Source: Tumidithrix helvetica (GTDB taxonomy: Bacteria; Cyanobacteriota; Cyanobacteriia; Pseudanabaenales; Pseudanabaenaceae). From it: 64,000 nt of DNA. Every line of letters starts with the position of its first letter. Positions within the stretch are counted from its first letter, which is position 1. The notes below the pieces were generated by a model. It ran no database searches. It was not told where the DNA came from and saw only the letters and a list, made by a program, of their open reading frames with translations. Shown here piece by piece: positions 52,845 through 61,738 of the stretch. The DNA lies in contig NZ_CBDDRA010000004.1 in NCBI RefSeq assembly GCF_965232925.1, forward strand, positions 186,001 through 250,000, read 5' to 3'. The position numbers and the translations under genes are program-made.

Positions 52845-53185
52845 TGCTGGTTCTGTTTCGGTTTTTAAGAGGGAGACTTCAGAGTAGGCTTAGAGTAACA
52901 TATTCGCAAATCTGGATTAGGGTTGGGCGGCTCGACGCTAATCCAGTTCAAGAGAGACCCTAGAGAAGGCAAGACTTTACCTACCATAAATTCAGCCAGC
53001 CGATCGCATCCCTACGCCAAATCTATAAACCAAATCACGAACGATTCCTGAAAGCCATTGTTGTGAATTATTAAAACTCTAAATTGCGATTGCAAGTTGA
53101 TAATTTGTTTACCATTCTGAATAGTCGATCTGTGCTTTGATACAATGCAAAGACTGCAAGGCGACTAGCAAAACTGCTTAAAATC
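52845..53185. other. Intergenic region before aspC
   Basis: 340 bp between divergently read genes. A TACAAT hexamer about 40 bp before the aspC start is a plausible -10, but the spacing to any -35 is poor. No gene or repeat was recognised. Confidence 0.45.
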
Positions 53186-54367
53186 ATGCAATTGGCAAAC
53201 CGAATTCGTAAAGTGACCCCTTCGATTACCCTAGCGATCGACGCAAAAGCGAAGGCGATGAAGGCAAGTGGGGTAGATGTGTGTAGCTTTAGTGCGGGCG
53301 AACCCGACTTTGATACACCCGAACATGTTAGAACTGCTGCAAAAAATGCCCTCGATCGGGGTAAGACCAGATATGGGCCTGCGGCAGGTGTCCCCGAACT
53401 GAGAAGCGCGATCGCCGACCGACTTTACAAAGACAACCAGCTAGAGTACAAGCCAGAGCAGATCATCGTCACCAATGGGGGCAAGCATTCTCTCTATAAC
53501 CTGATGATGGTGCTGCTCAATGAAGGCGATGAAGTTATTATTCCCGTACCCTTTTGGGTGAGCTATCCCGAAATCGCAAAGGTAGCTGATGCGACTCCCG
53601 TGATGGTGATGACCGAGGAAGCCAATGGCTATAAAATCACACCCGAGCAGCTAGAAGCCGCAATTACACCTAAGACAAAGCTGTTTGTCCTCAATTCCCC
53701 TTCTAACCCCACGGGAATGGTCTATACGCCTGAGGAAATTAAGGCACTGGCGGAAGTGTTACTACGCCACGAGCAGGTGTATGTTGTTTCCGATGAGATT
53801 TATCACAAAATTCTCTACGATGACGCTACCCATCTCAGTATTGGTGCGACCAGCCGCGCCATGTTAGAGCGCACGATTATCAGTAGTGGTTTTGCCAAAG
53901 CTTATTCCATGACGGGTTGGCGCGTGGGCTATTTGGCTGGTGCGCCTGAAATTATTAAGGCCGCCACGACATTACAAGGTCATAGCACCTCGAATGTTTG
54001 TACGTTTGCTCAATACGGCGCGATCGCTGCCTTGACCGAATCGCAAGATTGCGTAGAAACCATGCGACTTGCCTTTGCCGAACGGCGCGAGGTCATGTAT
54101 CAACTCCTCAATGCCATCCCTGGCGTGACTTGTCCTAAGCCCGATGGTGCTTTCTATCTCTTCCCCAATATCAGCCAAACAGGACTGACCTCCATGCAGT
54201 TCTGCGATGCGCTCTTGGAAGAATTTCAAGTAGCTTTAATTCCGGGGATTGCCTTTGGTCTCGATACCAACGTGCGGCTCTCCTATGCCACGGATTTGAC
54301 TACAATCGAACGCGGCTGCGATCGCCTGCACAAGTTTGTAGAGAAAGTACTGGCAACTCAAGCCTAA
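53186..54367 (+). CDS. aspC: Class I aspartate-type aminotransferase
   Basis: A 393-residue PLP enzyme. FSAGEPDFDTPEHV near the start, NSPSNPTGMVYTP, VVSDEIYHKI and the Schiff-base lysine in SGFAKAYSMTGWRVGYLAG place it with prokaryotic-type aspartate (and prephenate) aminotransferases. It links aspartate/oxaloacetate and glutamate/2-oxoglutarate, and may transaminate prephenate in tyrosine/phenylalanine synthesis. Start ATG at 53186. Confidence 0.93.
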   Translation: MQLANRIRKVTPSITLAIDAKAKAMKASGVDVCSFSAGEPDFDTPEHVRTAAKNALDRGKTRYGPAAGVPELRSAIADRLYKDNQLEYKPEQIIVTNGGKHSLYNLMMVLLNEGDEVIIPVPFWVSYPEIAKVADATPVMVMTEEANGYKITPEQLEAAITPKTKLFVLNSPSNPTGMVYTPEEIKALAEVLLRHEQVYVVSDEIYHKILYDDATHLSIGATSRAMLERTIISSGFAKAYSMTGWRVGYLAGAPEIIKAATTLQGHSTSNVCTFAQYGAIAALTESQDCVETMRLAFAERREVMYQLLNAIPGVTCPKPDGAFYLFPNISQTGLTSMQFCDALLEEFQVALIPGIAFGLDTNVRLSYATDLTTIERGCDRLHKFVEKVLATQA

Positions 54368-54523
54368 TCCTTCTATAAGTTCGAGCAGGGTAAAGTATTC
54401 GGGCATCAATCTCCATAATTCCGAATGCTTTGCCCTTACTTCTATTTATCAGAATTCTACCCAGACCAAGATTATCTATCAGTGTCCAGACAACATCGCT
54501 AGCACTAACCGCTCCAATGTTCA

Positions 54524-54961
54524 TTACTGAGTTTCATCAACACTTGCATCAGGTAGTATCGGGGAGGGCTTTTGGGGTCTTACCGCTATTGGAGTGGTTC
54601 CAGAATTACCATCAAATCTAGATACATTGACAGGTACAGAATGATCGGGGGAAAATAGCTTTCGGGGGAATGGAAGCCTGACAATAAAACGATCTATTAA
54701 GCCGACAGTTAATCGTACTAGTTTTTTCTCTACTCCCTTTCTCACGATTAGATATTCCATCCCAATAACAGCTATATCGTCAAAGCAGATTTGATATACG
54801 CTACGATATCTTTCAGGGATCGGGAAAAGACACGAGGATACAAATGCTAAGGATCCTATCCCTCGGTTTTCGTCTGAAACTATATTTTTAATTCGACCAA
54901 TCACAATACCATCACTTGTGATGACTTCTATACCTATAAGTTCATGAAAGTACATATCCAT
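54524..54961 (-). CDS. PRC-barrel-like protein
   Basis: A 145-residue protein. The first 90 residues resemble a PRC barrel: LIGIEVITSDGIVIGRIKNIV and a repeat of that theme. The remainder is a proline-rich tail. PRC-barrel proteins occur in cyanobacteria near photosynthetic and RNA metabolism genes; a specific role is not visible. It is read on the minus strand between two plus-strand genes. Confidence 0.75.
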   Translation of the reverse strand: MDMYFHELIGIEVITSDGIVIGRIKNIVSDENRGIGSLAFVSSCLFPIPERYRSVYQICFDDIAVIGMEYLIVRKGVEKKLVRLTVGLIDRFIVRLPFPRKLFSPDHSVPVNVSRFDGNSGTTPIAVRPQKPSPILPDASVDETQ

Positions 54962-55172
54962 ATTTTATCCAAAACCTCCAAATGACCTCGCATCATACTT
55001 GCTAACAAGATTTAAAAATTATTGCCCCCATTAGGATTACATCAAATTGCCTAAGCCTTTTTGGAGGAGTTTAGCCTTTATACTACTAGTAATTACTTGG
55101 TTAAAGCCATAAACTTAGATCGAAAAGCATCTAGCAACCTAAATTCACCGCCCCAAAGCATTCCCAATCAAC

Positions 55173-55715
55173 ATGGCGAAATTTTATCCCAGCTTAACGA
55201 AGGAGCTACGCGAATTTATCGAGCAGCAGCATATATATTTTGTGGCTTCTGCACCCAATCAAGGGCGTGTAAACCTTTCACCCAAGGGAATGGATAGCCT
55301 GCGTTGCTTAAGCGATTCCGCATTAGCTTATCTCGACCTGACTGGCAGTGGGAATGAAACCGCCGCCCATGTTCTAGAAAATGGACGAATCACGATCATG
55401 GTTTGCAGTTTCACCGAAAAGCCATTGATTTTGCGAGTCTACGGACAGGGTAAACCCATCAGACCCAGAGATGCTGAATGGCAAGAACTTTATCCACTTT
55501 TCCCCGCGATCGCTGGTACGCGGCAAATCATGCATATCACCGTGGAATCTGTGCAAACCTCTTGCGGGTTTGCAGTGCCATTTTTTGAATTTGAAGGGGA
55601 ACGAAAAGTTCTCAAAGAGTGGGCAGAAAAGAAAGGCGAGGAGGGCGTAAGGGAATATTGGGAAAAGAACAACCAAGAGAGTATCGATGGCATTCCCACC
55701 CATTTGTTAGGATAG
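55173..55715 (+). CDS. Pyridoxamine 5'-phosphate oxidase-fold protein
   Basis: A 180-residue protein with a PPOX flavin-binding split barrel: FVASAPNQGRVNLSPKG, ITIMVCSFTEKPLILRVYGQG and CGFAVPFFEFEGER. It may bind FMN or heme and reduce or oxidise a small molecule. It lacks the substrate residues of PdxH, so it is not the pyridoxine enzyme. ATG at 55173; the C-terminal tail is charged. Confidence 0.85.
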   Translation: MAKFYPSLTKELREFIEQQHIYFVASAPNQGRVNLSPKGMDSLRCLSDSALAYLDLTGSGNETAAHVLENGRITIMVCSFTEKPLILRVYGQGKPIRPRDAEWQELYPLFPAIAGTRQIMHITVESVQTSCGFAVPFFEFEGERKVLKEWAEKKGEEGVREYWEKNNQESIDGIPTHLLG

Positions 55716-55723
55716 GTTTCAGT

Positions 55724-56689
55724 TCATTTCGACTGCGATCGCGGATCGTTGGGTCGAATCAACATGATGCCTGCTTGCTCTTTTACGCCCAGCACATAGG
55801 TTTGCAGGTCTGGAGAGATTTTGACCTTTCCACTCGGAGAAGCGTGGATCAAACCAATTTTGCCATCGGGCGAACGATAGATTAAACCTGTATGGGTGAC
55901 ATCTAACCCTTTAATTTTGGTGGCGATCGCTACGATATCGCCTGGTTGCATTTTGTCATAAGCATCCTTAACTTGTTTGGATGGAATGTAGTACATGCGT
56001 AAGTTTGCCAAACGAGCTTCCTGCATTTTGATGCATTCAAAAGTTCGCTCATCCTTTGCCAACTGAGGATAGCGATCGCGATGCTGACTCATAAAATTCA
56101 AGGTTTGCGGTAAGGTCACATCGCTCAATATCGGCGTTAAATCCTTCACCAAACTGCGCGTTTGGTTGTCAGAAATCCATTCCGAAAAATAATGCAATCG
56201 ACTGCAATATCCATCCAATTGACCATTCCGATAGCGTAGGTTCTCGATTTGATGCACAAACATAGTATGGGAATAATCCTGTTGCGCTATGCCTCGTGCC
56301 ATTGCCAAAACCGTCTCGATCAATAGAACGCAGTCAAATCCATCCAGACGCACCACCAATTCTTCCTGTGGTAAGCGATCGAGGATTCCTGCTTGGTAGG
56401 GAGTATCTAAAAATTGCGTCGCGATCGCCTGCATAATTTCGCTCATCGGTCGCTGATGCAATTTCTGAGCGATCGCGTACTGCATCACTCGATCGAACTT
56501 CGCTTCGTTCGTAATTTCATGGGTCTTAACCTCATTGTCGAAGTTGGATAAAGCGATCGACGCAGAACTGAATGGTTGTATCAATGATAAGGATAGAGGC
56601 TGTGTGGAGACTTCAGGGAATACTAATATGCCCAGACCTAAAACTCCAACAGCAGCTAGCCCCATCAAATTCCCCATGCAAATCCCCAT
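55724..56689 (-). CDS. DUF1460 family amidase-like protein (exported)
   Basis: A 321-residue protein. Residues 5-25 form a signal sequence or anchor. The core contains C120 in VRLDGFDCVLLIET and the histidine in LDVTHTGLIY, typical of the NlpC/P60-like DUF1460 fold with Cys-His catalysis. Relatives cleave N-acetylmuramoyl-L-alanine in peptidoglycan turnover. Located between the PPOX-fold gene and sdsA on the minus strand. Confidence 0.85.
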   Translation of the reverse strand: MGICMGNLMGLAAVGVLGLGILVFPEVSTQPLSLSLIQPFSSASIALSNFDNEVKTHEITNEAKFDRVMQYAIAQKLHQRPMSEIMQAIATQFLDTPYQAGILDRLPQEELVVRLDGFDCVLLIETVLAMARGIAQQDYSHTMFVHQIENLRYRNGQLDGYCSRLHYFSEWISDNQTRSLVKDLTPILSDVTLPQTLNFMSQHRDRYPQLAKDERTFECIKMQEARLANLRMYYIPSKQVKDAYDKMQPGDIVAIATKIKGLDVTHTGLIYRSPDGKIGLIHASPSGKVKISPDLQTYVLGVKEQAGIMLIRPNDPRSQSK

Positions 56690-56796
56690 CTCAAGAAATC
56701 AATACCAACCTCAATCGAATTCGCACCAAACCCTAGATTGAATTCCACGCCTTGCACAGACCTTCAAAGCCTAGGTTTTGCGAAAATAATATGGGA

Positions 56797-57780
56797 TTAG
56801 TATAGTCGCTCTAAAACGTAAGCAGCGAGGTCAATCAAGGATTGCTTGGGTGCTGAGGCTGGCAACCAATCGATCGCATTTACAGCTAACTTGATCTCTG
56901 ATTTGGCAAGTTCTCTGGAGCGATGAATACCTTTACTACTTTGAATCAACGCGATCGCTTGCGCTAAGTCCCCTGGTTCCGAAAACTCCCGCTCGATTAA
57001 CCCACTTAACTGCGGCACTTCTTCTAGGGCAAACAATGCTGGGGCAGTCAGATTGCCTTGGCGTAAATCAGAACCAGCAGGTTTTCCTAGGGTTTCTGTG
57101 GAGCTGGTAAAGTCCAGAATGTCATCCACGATCTGAAAGGCAATGCCAAAATGCTTGCCAAAGTTAAATAACTGCTCGGCTTGGGCAAGTGTCACCCCAC
57201 TTAGCACACCCGCAGCTTTTGAGCTGCCTGCCATTAACGAGGCAGTTTTATAAAAACTCTTGTCCAAATAGTCTTCCAGTGTGAGGCTGGTATCAAAGGC
57301 AGTTAAACTCTGACGAATTTCCCCCTCGGCAAAGTCTGTAATCACCTTAGACAAAAGCTTGACCACTTCTAAATTATCCAAGTTTGCCAAGTACCAAGAA
57401 GCCTGTGCGAATAAAAAATCTCCCGCCAACACCGCAATGCGGTTGCCAAAATCACTGTTGACCGTGGGAATGCCCCGCCTCAGCTCTGCCATGTCGATCA
57501 CATCATCATGGACGAGACTCGCCGTGTGAATCATCTCGGTGATCTCAGCCAAGCGACGGTGGCGAGACGTAATGTCTTGATCGGTCATCGTGGCACGAGA
57601 AACCAGTAACACCAAAGCTGGGCGTAAGCTTTTACCCTTGCCCTCAAATAAATGCTCAGCAGCGGCATATAAAATCGGATGTCTCGCTCCTACTAACTCC
57701 TTTAAATTTGCCGTAAGGGTACGTAGGTCATCTTTGACAGGTGCAAAAAGTTCGGTAACAGAGGTAGCGGGGAGACTCAT
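56797..57780 (-). CDS. sdsA: Solanesyl diphosphate synthase
   Basis: A 327-residue trans-polyprenyl synthase with both aspartate motifs, LVHDDVIDMAELRRG and QIVDDILDFTSS, and GSDLRQGNLTAPALFALE. The length and GKxLRPALVLL region match plastoquinone side-chain synthases (C45). It uses FPP or GGPP plus IPP. Start ATG at 57780; it is read divergently from rpaA across about 350 bp. Confidence 0.93.
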   Translation of the reverse strand: MSLPATSVTELFAPVKDDLRTLTANLKELVGARHPILYAAAEHLFEGKGKSLRPALVLLVSRATMTDQDITSRHRRLAEITEMIHTASLVHDDVIDMAELRRGIPTVNSDFGNRIAVLAGDFLFAQASWYLANLDNLEVVKLLSKVITDFAEGEIRQSLTAFDTSLTLEDYLDKSFYKTASLMAGSSKAAGVLSGVTLAQAEQLFNFGKHFGIAFQIVDDILDFTSSTETLGKPAGSDLRQGNLTAPALFALEEVPQLSGLIEREFSEPGDLAQAIALIQSSKGIHRSRELAKSEIKLAVNAIDWLPASAPKQSLIDLAAYVLERLY

Positions 57781-58131
57781 GCGCGATAAACCAAGTTTTT
57801 ATAGATTTTTACATATCTTCATACATTGTAAGAGCATGTCGTGAGAGTTGACGGCAAACTCTGACTACCTCTAGGCTGATTTATTACCAAATCGATTCAT
57901 TTTTCGATCTTAAATCGACCCAAGACATTTAGCTTATACAATGTTTGCTGGCTCACTACTAATCTAGGCAAAGATAAGCAGAGCAGTTGTTTCGATATAT
58001 GAGTTTTTGAAGTTATGTGATATACATTTACATCAAGACTTAAAAAAATTAATTAAGATTTAATAGGAAACCCTTGATTTCTGATTTTTGCTTCAAATCA
58101 CGCCCCAATAATCTAGATGGAACCCTGAGTG
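57781..58131. other. Divergent promoter region of sdsA and rpaA
   Basis: About 350 bp between the two start codons. It is AT-rich and must hold the promoters for both genes, but no sequence could be assigned as -35/-10 with confidence and no gene is present. Confidence 0.45.
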
Positions 58132-58863
58132 ATGATGCCTAGGCTTCTGCTGATCGACGATGACCCCATAATATCCGAGATGGTTACGCTTAACCTTGAG
58201 ACGGCTGGATATCAAGTTAGCCAAGCTAATGATGGTATTAAGGGTCAAGCTTTGGCAATTCAACTACAGCCAGACTTGGTTATTCTCGATTTGATGCTAC
58301 CTCGCGTCGATGGCTTTACCGTATGCCAACGCCTACGTCGAGATGAGCGGACTAAAGAGATTCCCGTACTCATGCTTACTGCGATGGGGCAGACTCAAGA
58401 TAAAGTTGAGGGCTTTAATGCAGGCGCGGATGACTATTTGACCAAACCCTTTGAGCTAGAAGAAATGCTGGCAAGGGTACGCGCTCTTTTACGCCGCACC
58501 AATCGCATTATCGATGCTGCCAAACATGGCGAAATTTTAAACTATGGGGCTTTAACCCTCGTGCCCGAACGATTTGAGGCGATCTGGTTCAACAACACGG
58601 TCAAGCTCACACATTTAGAATTTGAACTGTTGCATTGTTTGCTGCAACGACATGGGCAAACGGTGTCACCTAGTGAAATTCTTAAAGAGGTCTGGGGCTA
58701 TGAACCCGATGATGACATCGAAACCATTCGCGTGCATATTCGTCACCTGCGTACCAAGCTAGAGCCAGATCCCCGTCATCCTAAATATATTAAGACCGTG
58801 TATGGTGCGGGTTACTGTTTAGAGCTACCCAGCACATCTTACGAAGAGTCAGAACCAGCTTAA
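58132..58863 (+). CDS. rpaA: Two-component response regulator RpaA
   Basis: A 243-residue OmpR/PhoB-type regulator. It has LLIDDDPIISEMVTLNLE, the phosphorylated aspartate in LVILDLMLPRVDG, ADDYLTKPFELEEML (conserved Lys), and the winged helix WGYEPDDDIETIRVHIRHLR. The pattern TQDKVEGFNAGADDYL and ILNYGALTLVPERFEAIWF is characteristic of RpaA, the output regulator of the circadian clock and of state transitions. ATG at 58132 or 58135 is more likely than the GTG at 58129. Confidence 0.9.
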   Translation: MMPRLLLIDDDPIISEMVTLNLETAGYQVSQANDGIKGQALAIQLQPDLVILDLMLPRVDGFTVCQRLRRDERTKEIPVLMLTAMGQTQDKVEGFNAGADDYLTKPFELEEMLARVRALLRRTNRIIDAAKHGEILNYGALTLVPERFEAIWFNNTVKLTHLEFELLHCLLQRHGQTVSPSEILKEVWGYEPDDDIETIRVHIRHLRTKLEPDPRHPKYIKTVYGAGYCLELPSTSYEESEPA

Positions 58864-58994
58864 AAAATCGACTTGGAATATTTCTCTAGAGAACCTTCTA
58901 GCCCGAAACATCCCATAGGTAGAATCAAATACGCCTGTATGTGACATTATGTATCACAATAGCTAAGGAGTACTTGCAATCTATAGGCTAGGGC

Positions 58995-60371
58995 ATGAAA
59001 ATTTTATTTGCGGCAGCAGAGGCAGCACCGATCGCTAAAGTGGGCGGCATGGCAGATGTCGTCGGTGCATTACCGCCAATTCTCCGCAAAATGGGTCATG
59101 ATGTGCGCATCATTCTGCCCTATTACGGCGTCATTCCAGAGAAACTACCCGAGCCCCCCACTTGGATCTGGAAGGGCTACGCCATGTTTCAAGATTTTGA
59201 TATTTTCGAGACGGTGCTACCAGGCACAGATGTCCCACTTTATCTGGTTGGGCATGGTTCGTTTATCCCACCTCGGATTTATTCTGGTGAAGATGAGGAC
59301 TGGCGGTTTACGATGTTTTCCAATGCGATCGCTGAATTTGCTTGGAACTACTGGAAACCCAATCTGATTCACTGCCATGACTGGCACACGGGTCTAGTCC
59401 CCGTATGGATGCATCAAACTTCTGATATCGGTACGGTCTTCACGATTCATAATCTTGCCTATCAAGGGCCTTGGCGCTGGAAATTAGAACAGATCACCTG
59501 GTTGCCTTGGTACATGAGCGCCCATAATTGCATGGCGGCAGGCATTAAATATGCCGATCGCGTCAATACCGTCTCACCCACCTACGCCCAACAAATTTGC
59601 ACGCCTACCTACGGTGAGGGACTAGAAGACTTGCTCACGTTTCTCAGACCTTGGGGCATTCTCAACGGCATTGAGGTCGAGAAACTCGATCCGCAGATCG
59701 ATAAAGCCCTGCCCAAAAACTATTCGGCTGAAACCCTTGAAAACCGCCTGATTAATAAGGCTGCTTTGCAACAAGAAACTGGGTTGGCTGTGAAAGAGTC
59801 AGCCTTTTTAGTGGGGCTGGTCGGTCGTTTGGTCGAGCAAAAAGGCATCGATCTGCTGCTACAAGTACTAGAGCGATTTTTATCCTACACCGATGCTCAG
59901 TTCCTTGTTTTAGGCACTGGAGAGCGTTACTACGAAACCCAGTTGTTACAGCTTGCCTCGCGCTTTCCTGGCAGGATGTCAGCCCAAATTCTATTTGATG
60001 TTGCCCTATCCCAACGAGTCTATGCTGGTGCTGACGCCTTCTTGATGCCTAGCCGCTTTGAGCCCTGTGGCATCACCCAAATGATTGCCCTCCGCTATGG
60101 CTGCGTGCCGATCGTCCGCCGCACAGGTGGCTTGGTCGATACGGTCAGTTTTTACGAACCCGCCAAGGCACAAGGCAATGGTTTTTGCTTTGACCGTTAC
60201 GAACCCCTCGATCTCTATACCTGTATGGTCAGAGCATGGGAAAGCTATCGCTATGGCGATCACTGGTTGAACCTGCAAAAACGCGGCATGGCTGGCGACT
60301 ATAGCTGGCAAACCTCAGCCGAAAAATACGTTCAGCTTTATCGCTCCATCCCTGGGATGGAGAATGCTTAG
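58995..60371 (+). CDS. glgA: Glycogen synthase (ADP-glucose), GlgA1-like
   Basis: A 458-residue GT5 enzyme with KVGGMADVVGALPPIL (ADP-glucose binding), FTIHNLAYQG, and PSRFEPCGITQMIALRYGC plus GGLVDTV (donor-binding E-x7-E region). It transfers glucose from ADP-glucose to the growing glycogen chain. Resembles GlgA1 of cyanobacteria. It follows rpaA by 131 bp in the same direction. The last four bases overlap the region before the MITE-like element. Confidence 0.95.
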   Translation: MKILFAAAEAAPIAKVGGMADVVGALPPILRKMGHDVRIILPYYGVIPEKLPEPPTWIWKGYAMFQDFDIFETVLPGTDVPLYLVGHGSFIPPRIYSGEDEDWRFTMFSNAIAEFAWNYWKPNLIHCHDWHTGLVPVWMHQTSDIGTVFTIHNLAYQGPWRWKLEQITWLPWYMSAHNCMAAGIKYADRVNTVSPTYAQQICTPTYGEGLEDLLTFLRPWGILNGIEVEKLDPQIDKALPKNYSAETLENRLINKAALQQETGLAVKESAFLVGLVGRLVEQKGIDLLLQVLERFLSYTDAQFLVLGTGERYYETQLLQLASRFPGRMSAQILFDVALSQRVYAGADAFLMPSRFEPCGITQMIALRYGCVPIVRRTGGLVDTVSFYEPAKAQGNGFCFDRYEPLDLYTCMVRAWESYRYGDHWLNLQKRGMAGDYSWQTSAEKYVQLYRSIPGMENA

Positions 60372-60518
60372 AGCCTGTTTGAGAAGTCAGACTTCTGCCC
60401 CCCTAGCCCCCCAATTCTGGGGCGGATTCAGATTAAATCCCCCAGAATTGGGGGATTTAGGGGGCGCAAAGCTTAACTTTTGCAAAAATTCATTTGTATG
60501 TACTTCTCAAACACGCTC
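60372..60518. mobile_element. MITE-like palindromic element
   Basis: A 147-bp element bounded by imperfect 17-bp terminal inverted repeats: GAGCCTGTTTGAGAAGT (60372-60388) and its near reverse complement ACTTCTCAAACACGCTC (60502-60518; 16 of 17 match). Inside is a large palindrome of CCCCCCAATTCTGGGG-like arms (about 60400-60464). No coding potential. The left end abuts TA (60370-60371), as for IS630/mariner-type insertion. It begins right at the glgA stop and can act as its terminator. Confidence 0.82.
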
Positions 60519-60670
60519 CTAGGCAATATCCCCCCAAAACCATAGCGCTTACTGTAAAGATAGCTCCCCTACAATTCGGGATTTTGTTTGTTGCAAATAT
60601 CCTTGGTATTGAGAGCAACAATCTCAGCTAGATCGACTGTAACCTATGGTATATGGAAAGAATAGAAGGA

Positions 60671-60676
60671 TATAAT
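60671..60676 (+). promoter_or_regulatory. Candidate -10 element for the CDF transporter gene
   Basis: TATAAT at 60671-60676, 48 bp before the start codon at 60724. A consensus -35 is not visible at 17 bp upstream. GGAGG at 60714-60718 is a clear ribosome binding site 5 bp before the ATG. Confidence 0.4.
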
Positions 60677-60723
60677 GCAACTCCCTCTACCGTTTTCCAG
60701 TTTATGTAGCGATGGAGGTTTAG

Positions 60724-61632
60724 ATGGAAGATACCCGTCCACAGGTACGCAGAGTTTTAGTAATTACACTGCTCTTAAACCTCATCGTCTTAGCAACCAA
60801 GGCTCTAGTCGGTTGGGCTACAGGCTCATTGAGCCTGATCGCGGATGCCTTACATAGCATTACCGATAGTGCCAGCAATGTGATCGGTCTGGTGGCAATC
60901 CAATTTGCTTCTCCGCATCCCGATCGCGATCATCCCTACGGACACCAAAAATTTGAGTCGGTGGCGGCTTTAGGCATCTCAGCTTTTTTGGGCATTGCCT
61001 GCTTTGAAATTTTCAAAGGGGTAATCGATCGGATTATGAGCGGAGGACGTCCTGTCACCATCTCTGCGCCTGCCCTATGGTTGATGCTGTTTGTTCTAGG
61101 GCTAAATATTTTTACCACCCTCTACGAGCGCCATGTTGGCGAAAAAATTGGCAGTCCTATTTTGATTGCCGACGCGCAACACACCATGAGTGACGTTTGG
61201 GTCACGATCACCGTAATCGCAGGCTTAGTAGGTGTCTGGACTGGCAATGTCACAGGGATTGTTTGGCTGCAATGGTTAGATGTGATTATGGCCTGTCCTG
61301 TGGCAATTTTGGTGTTTTGGAGTGGGTGGAAGGTATTGCGCAATAATTTGCCCATGCTGGTGGACGAGATGGCGATCGCCCCCGAAGAAATCGATGCGAT
61401 CGCGCGCCAAGTATCGGGAGTAATTAACTGCCATGACATTGCCTCTAGAGGCATTGTGGGACAACAGGTATTTATCGAAATGCACATGATCGTTGCCCCC
61501 GCCGATGTCGAGTCTGCCCACCAAATTACCGAAGCGGTAGAAGAAAGACTGCACGATCGCTTCGATCCTGCCAGAATCACCATTCATGTCGAACCGCCCG
61601 ATTATCACTCCGATCGAGTTACCTATTCGTGA
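60724..61632 (+). CDS. Cation diffusion facilitator (CDF) family transporter
   Basis: A 302-residue inner membrane protein with about six spans and the CDF signature LSLIADALHSITDSASNVIG (metal-binding Asp/His near 37-47), HPYGHQKFES and a second SPILIADAQHTMSDVW site. A cytoplasmic C-terminal domain follows (about 205-302). It exports divalent metals such as Zn2+, Fe2+ or Mn2+ in exchange for protons. GGAGG precedes the ATG by 5 bp. Confidence 0.92.
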   Translation: MEDTRPQVRRVLVITLLLNLIVLATKALVGWATGSLSLIADALHSITDSASNVIGLVAIQFASPHPDRDHPYGHQKFESVAALGISAFLGIACFEIFKGVIDRIMSGGRPVTISAPALWLMLFVLGLNIFTTLYERHVGEKIGSPILIADAQHTMSDVWVTITVIAGLVGVWTGNVTGIVWLQWLDVIMACPVAILVFWSGWKVLRNNLPMLVDEMAIAPEEIDAIARQVSGVINCHDIASRGIVGQQVFIEMHMIVAPADVESAHQITEAVEERLHDRFDPARITIHVEPPDYHSDRVTYS

Positions 61633-61635
61633 GAA

Positions 61636-61700
61636 GTTGACAGTTAGCAGTTGACAGTTGACGGTGGTATCCAAAAAGCTAATTGCTAACCGCTAAACTA
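61636..61700. repeat. Short GTTGACAGTTAGCAG-type tandem-like repeats
   Basis: Overlapping GTTGACAGT and GTTAGCAGT blocks (61636-61663), then GCTAATTGCTAACCGCTAA (61678-61696). This kind of heptamer-like repeat is common in cyanobacterial intergenic DNA and resembles the GCTGTTAGC repeats at 42488-42510. Confidence 0.6.
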
Positions 61701-61738
61701 GAACCATACGCAATCCCACAAAGTACGAGAATAAGATT

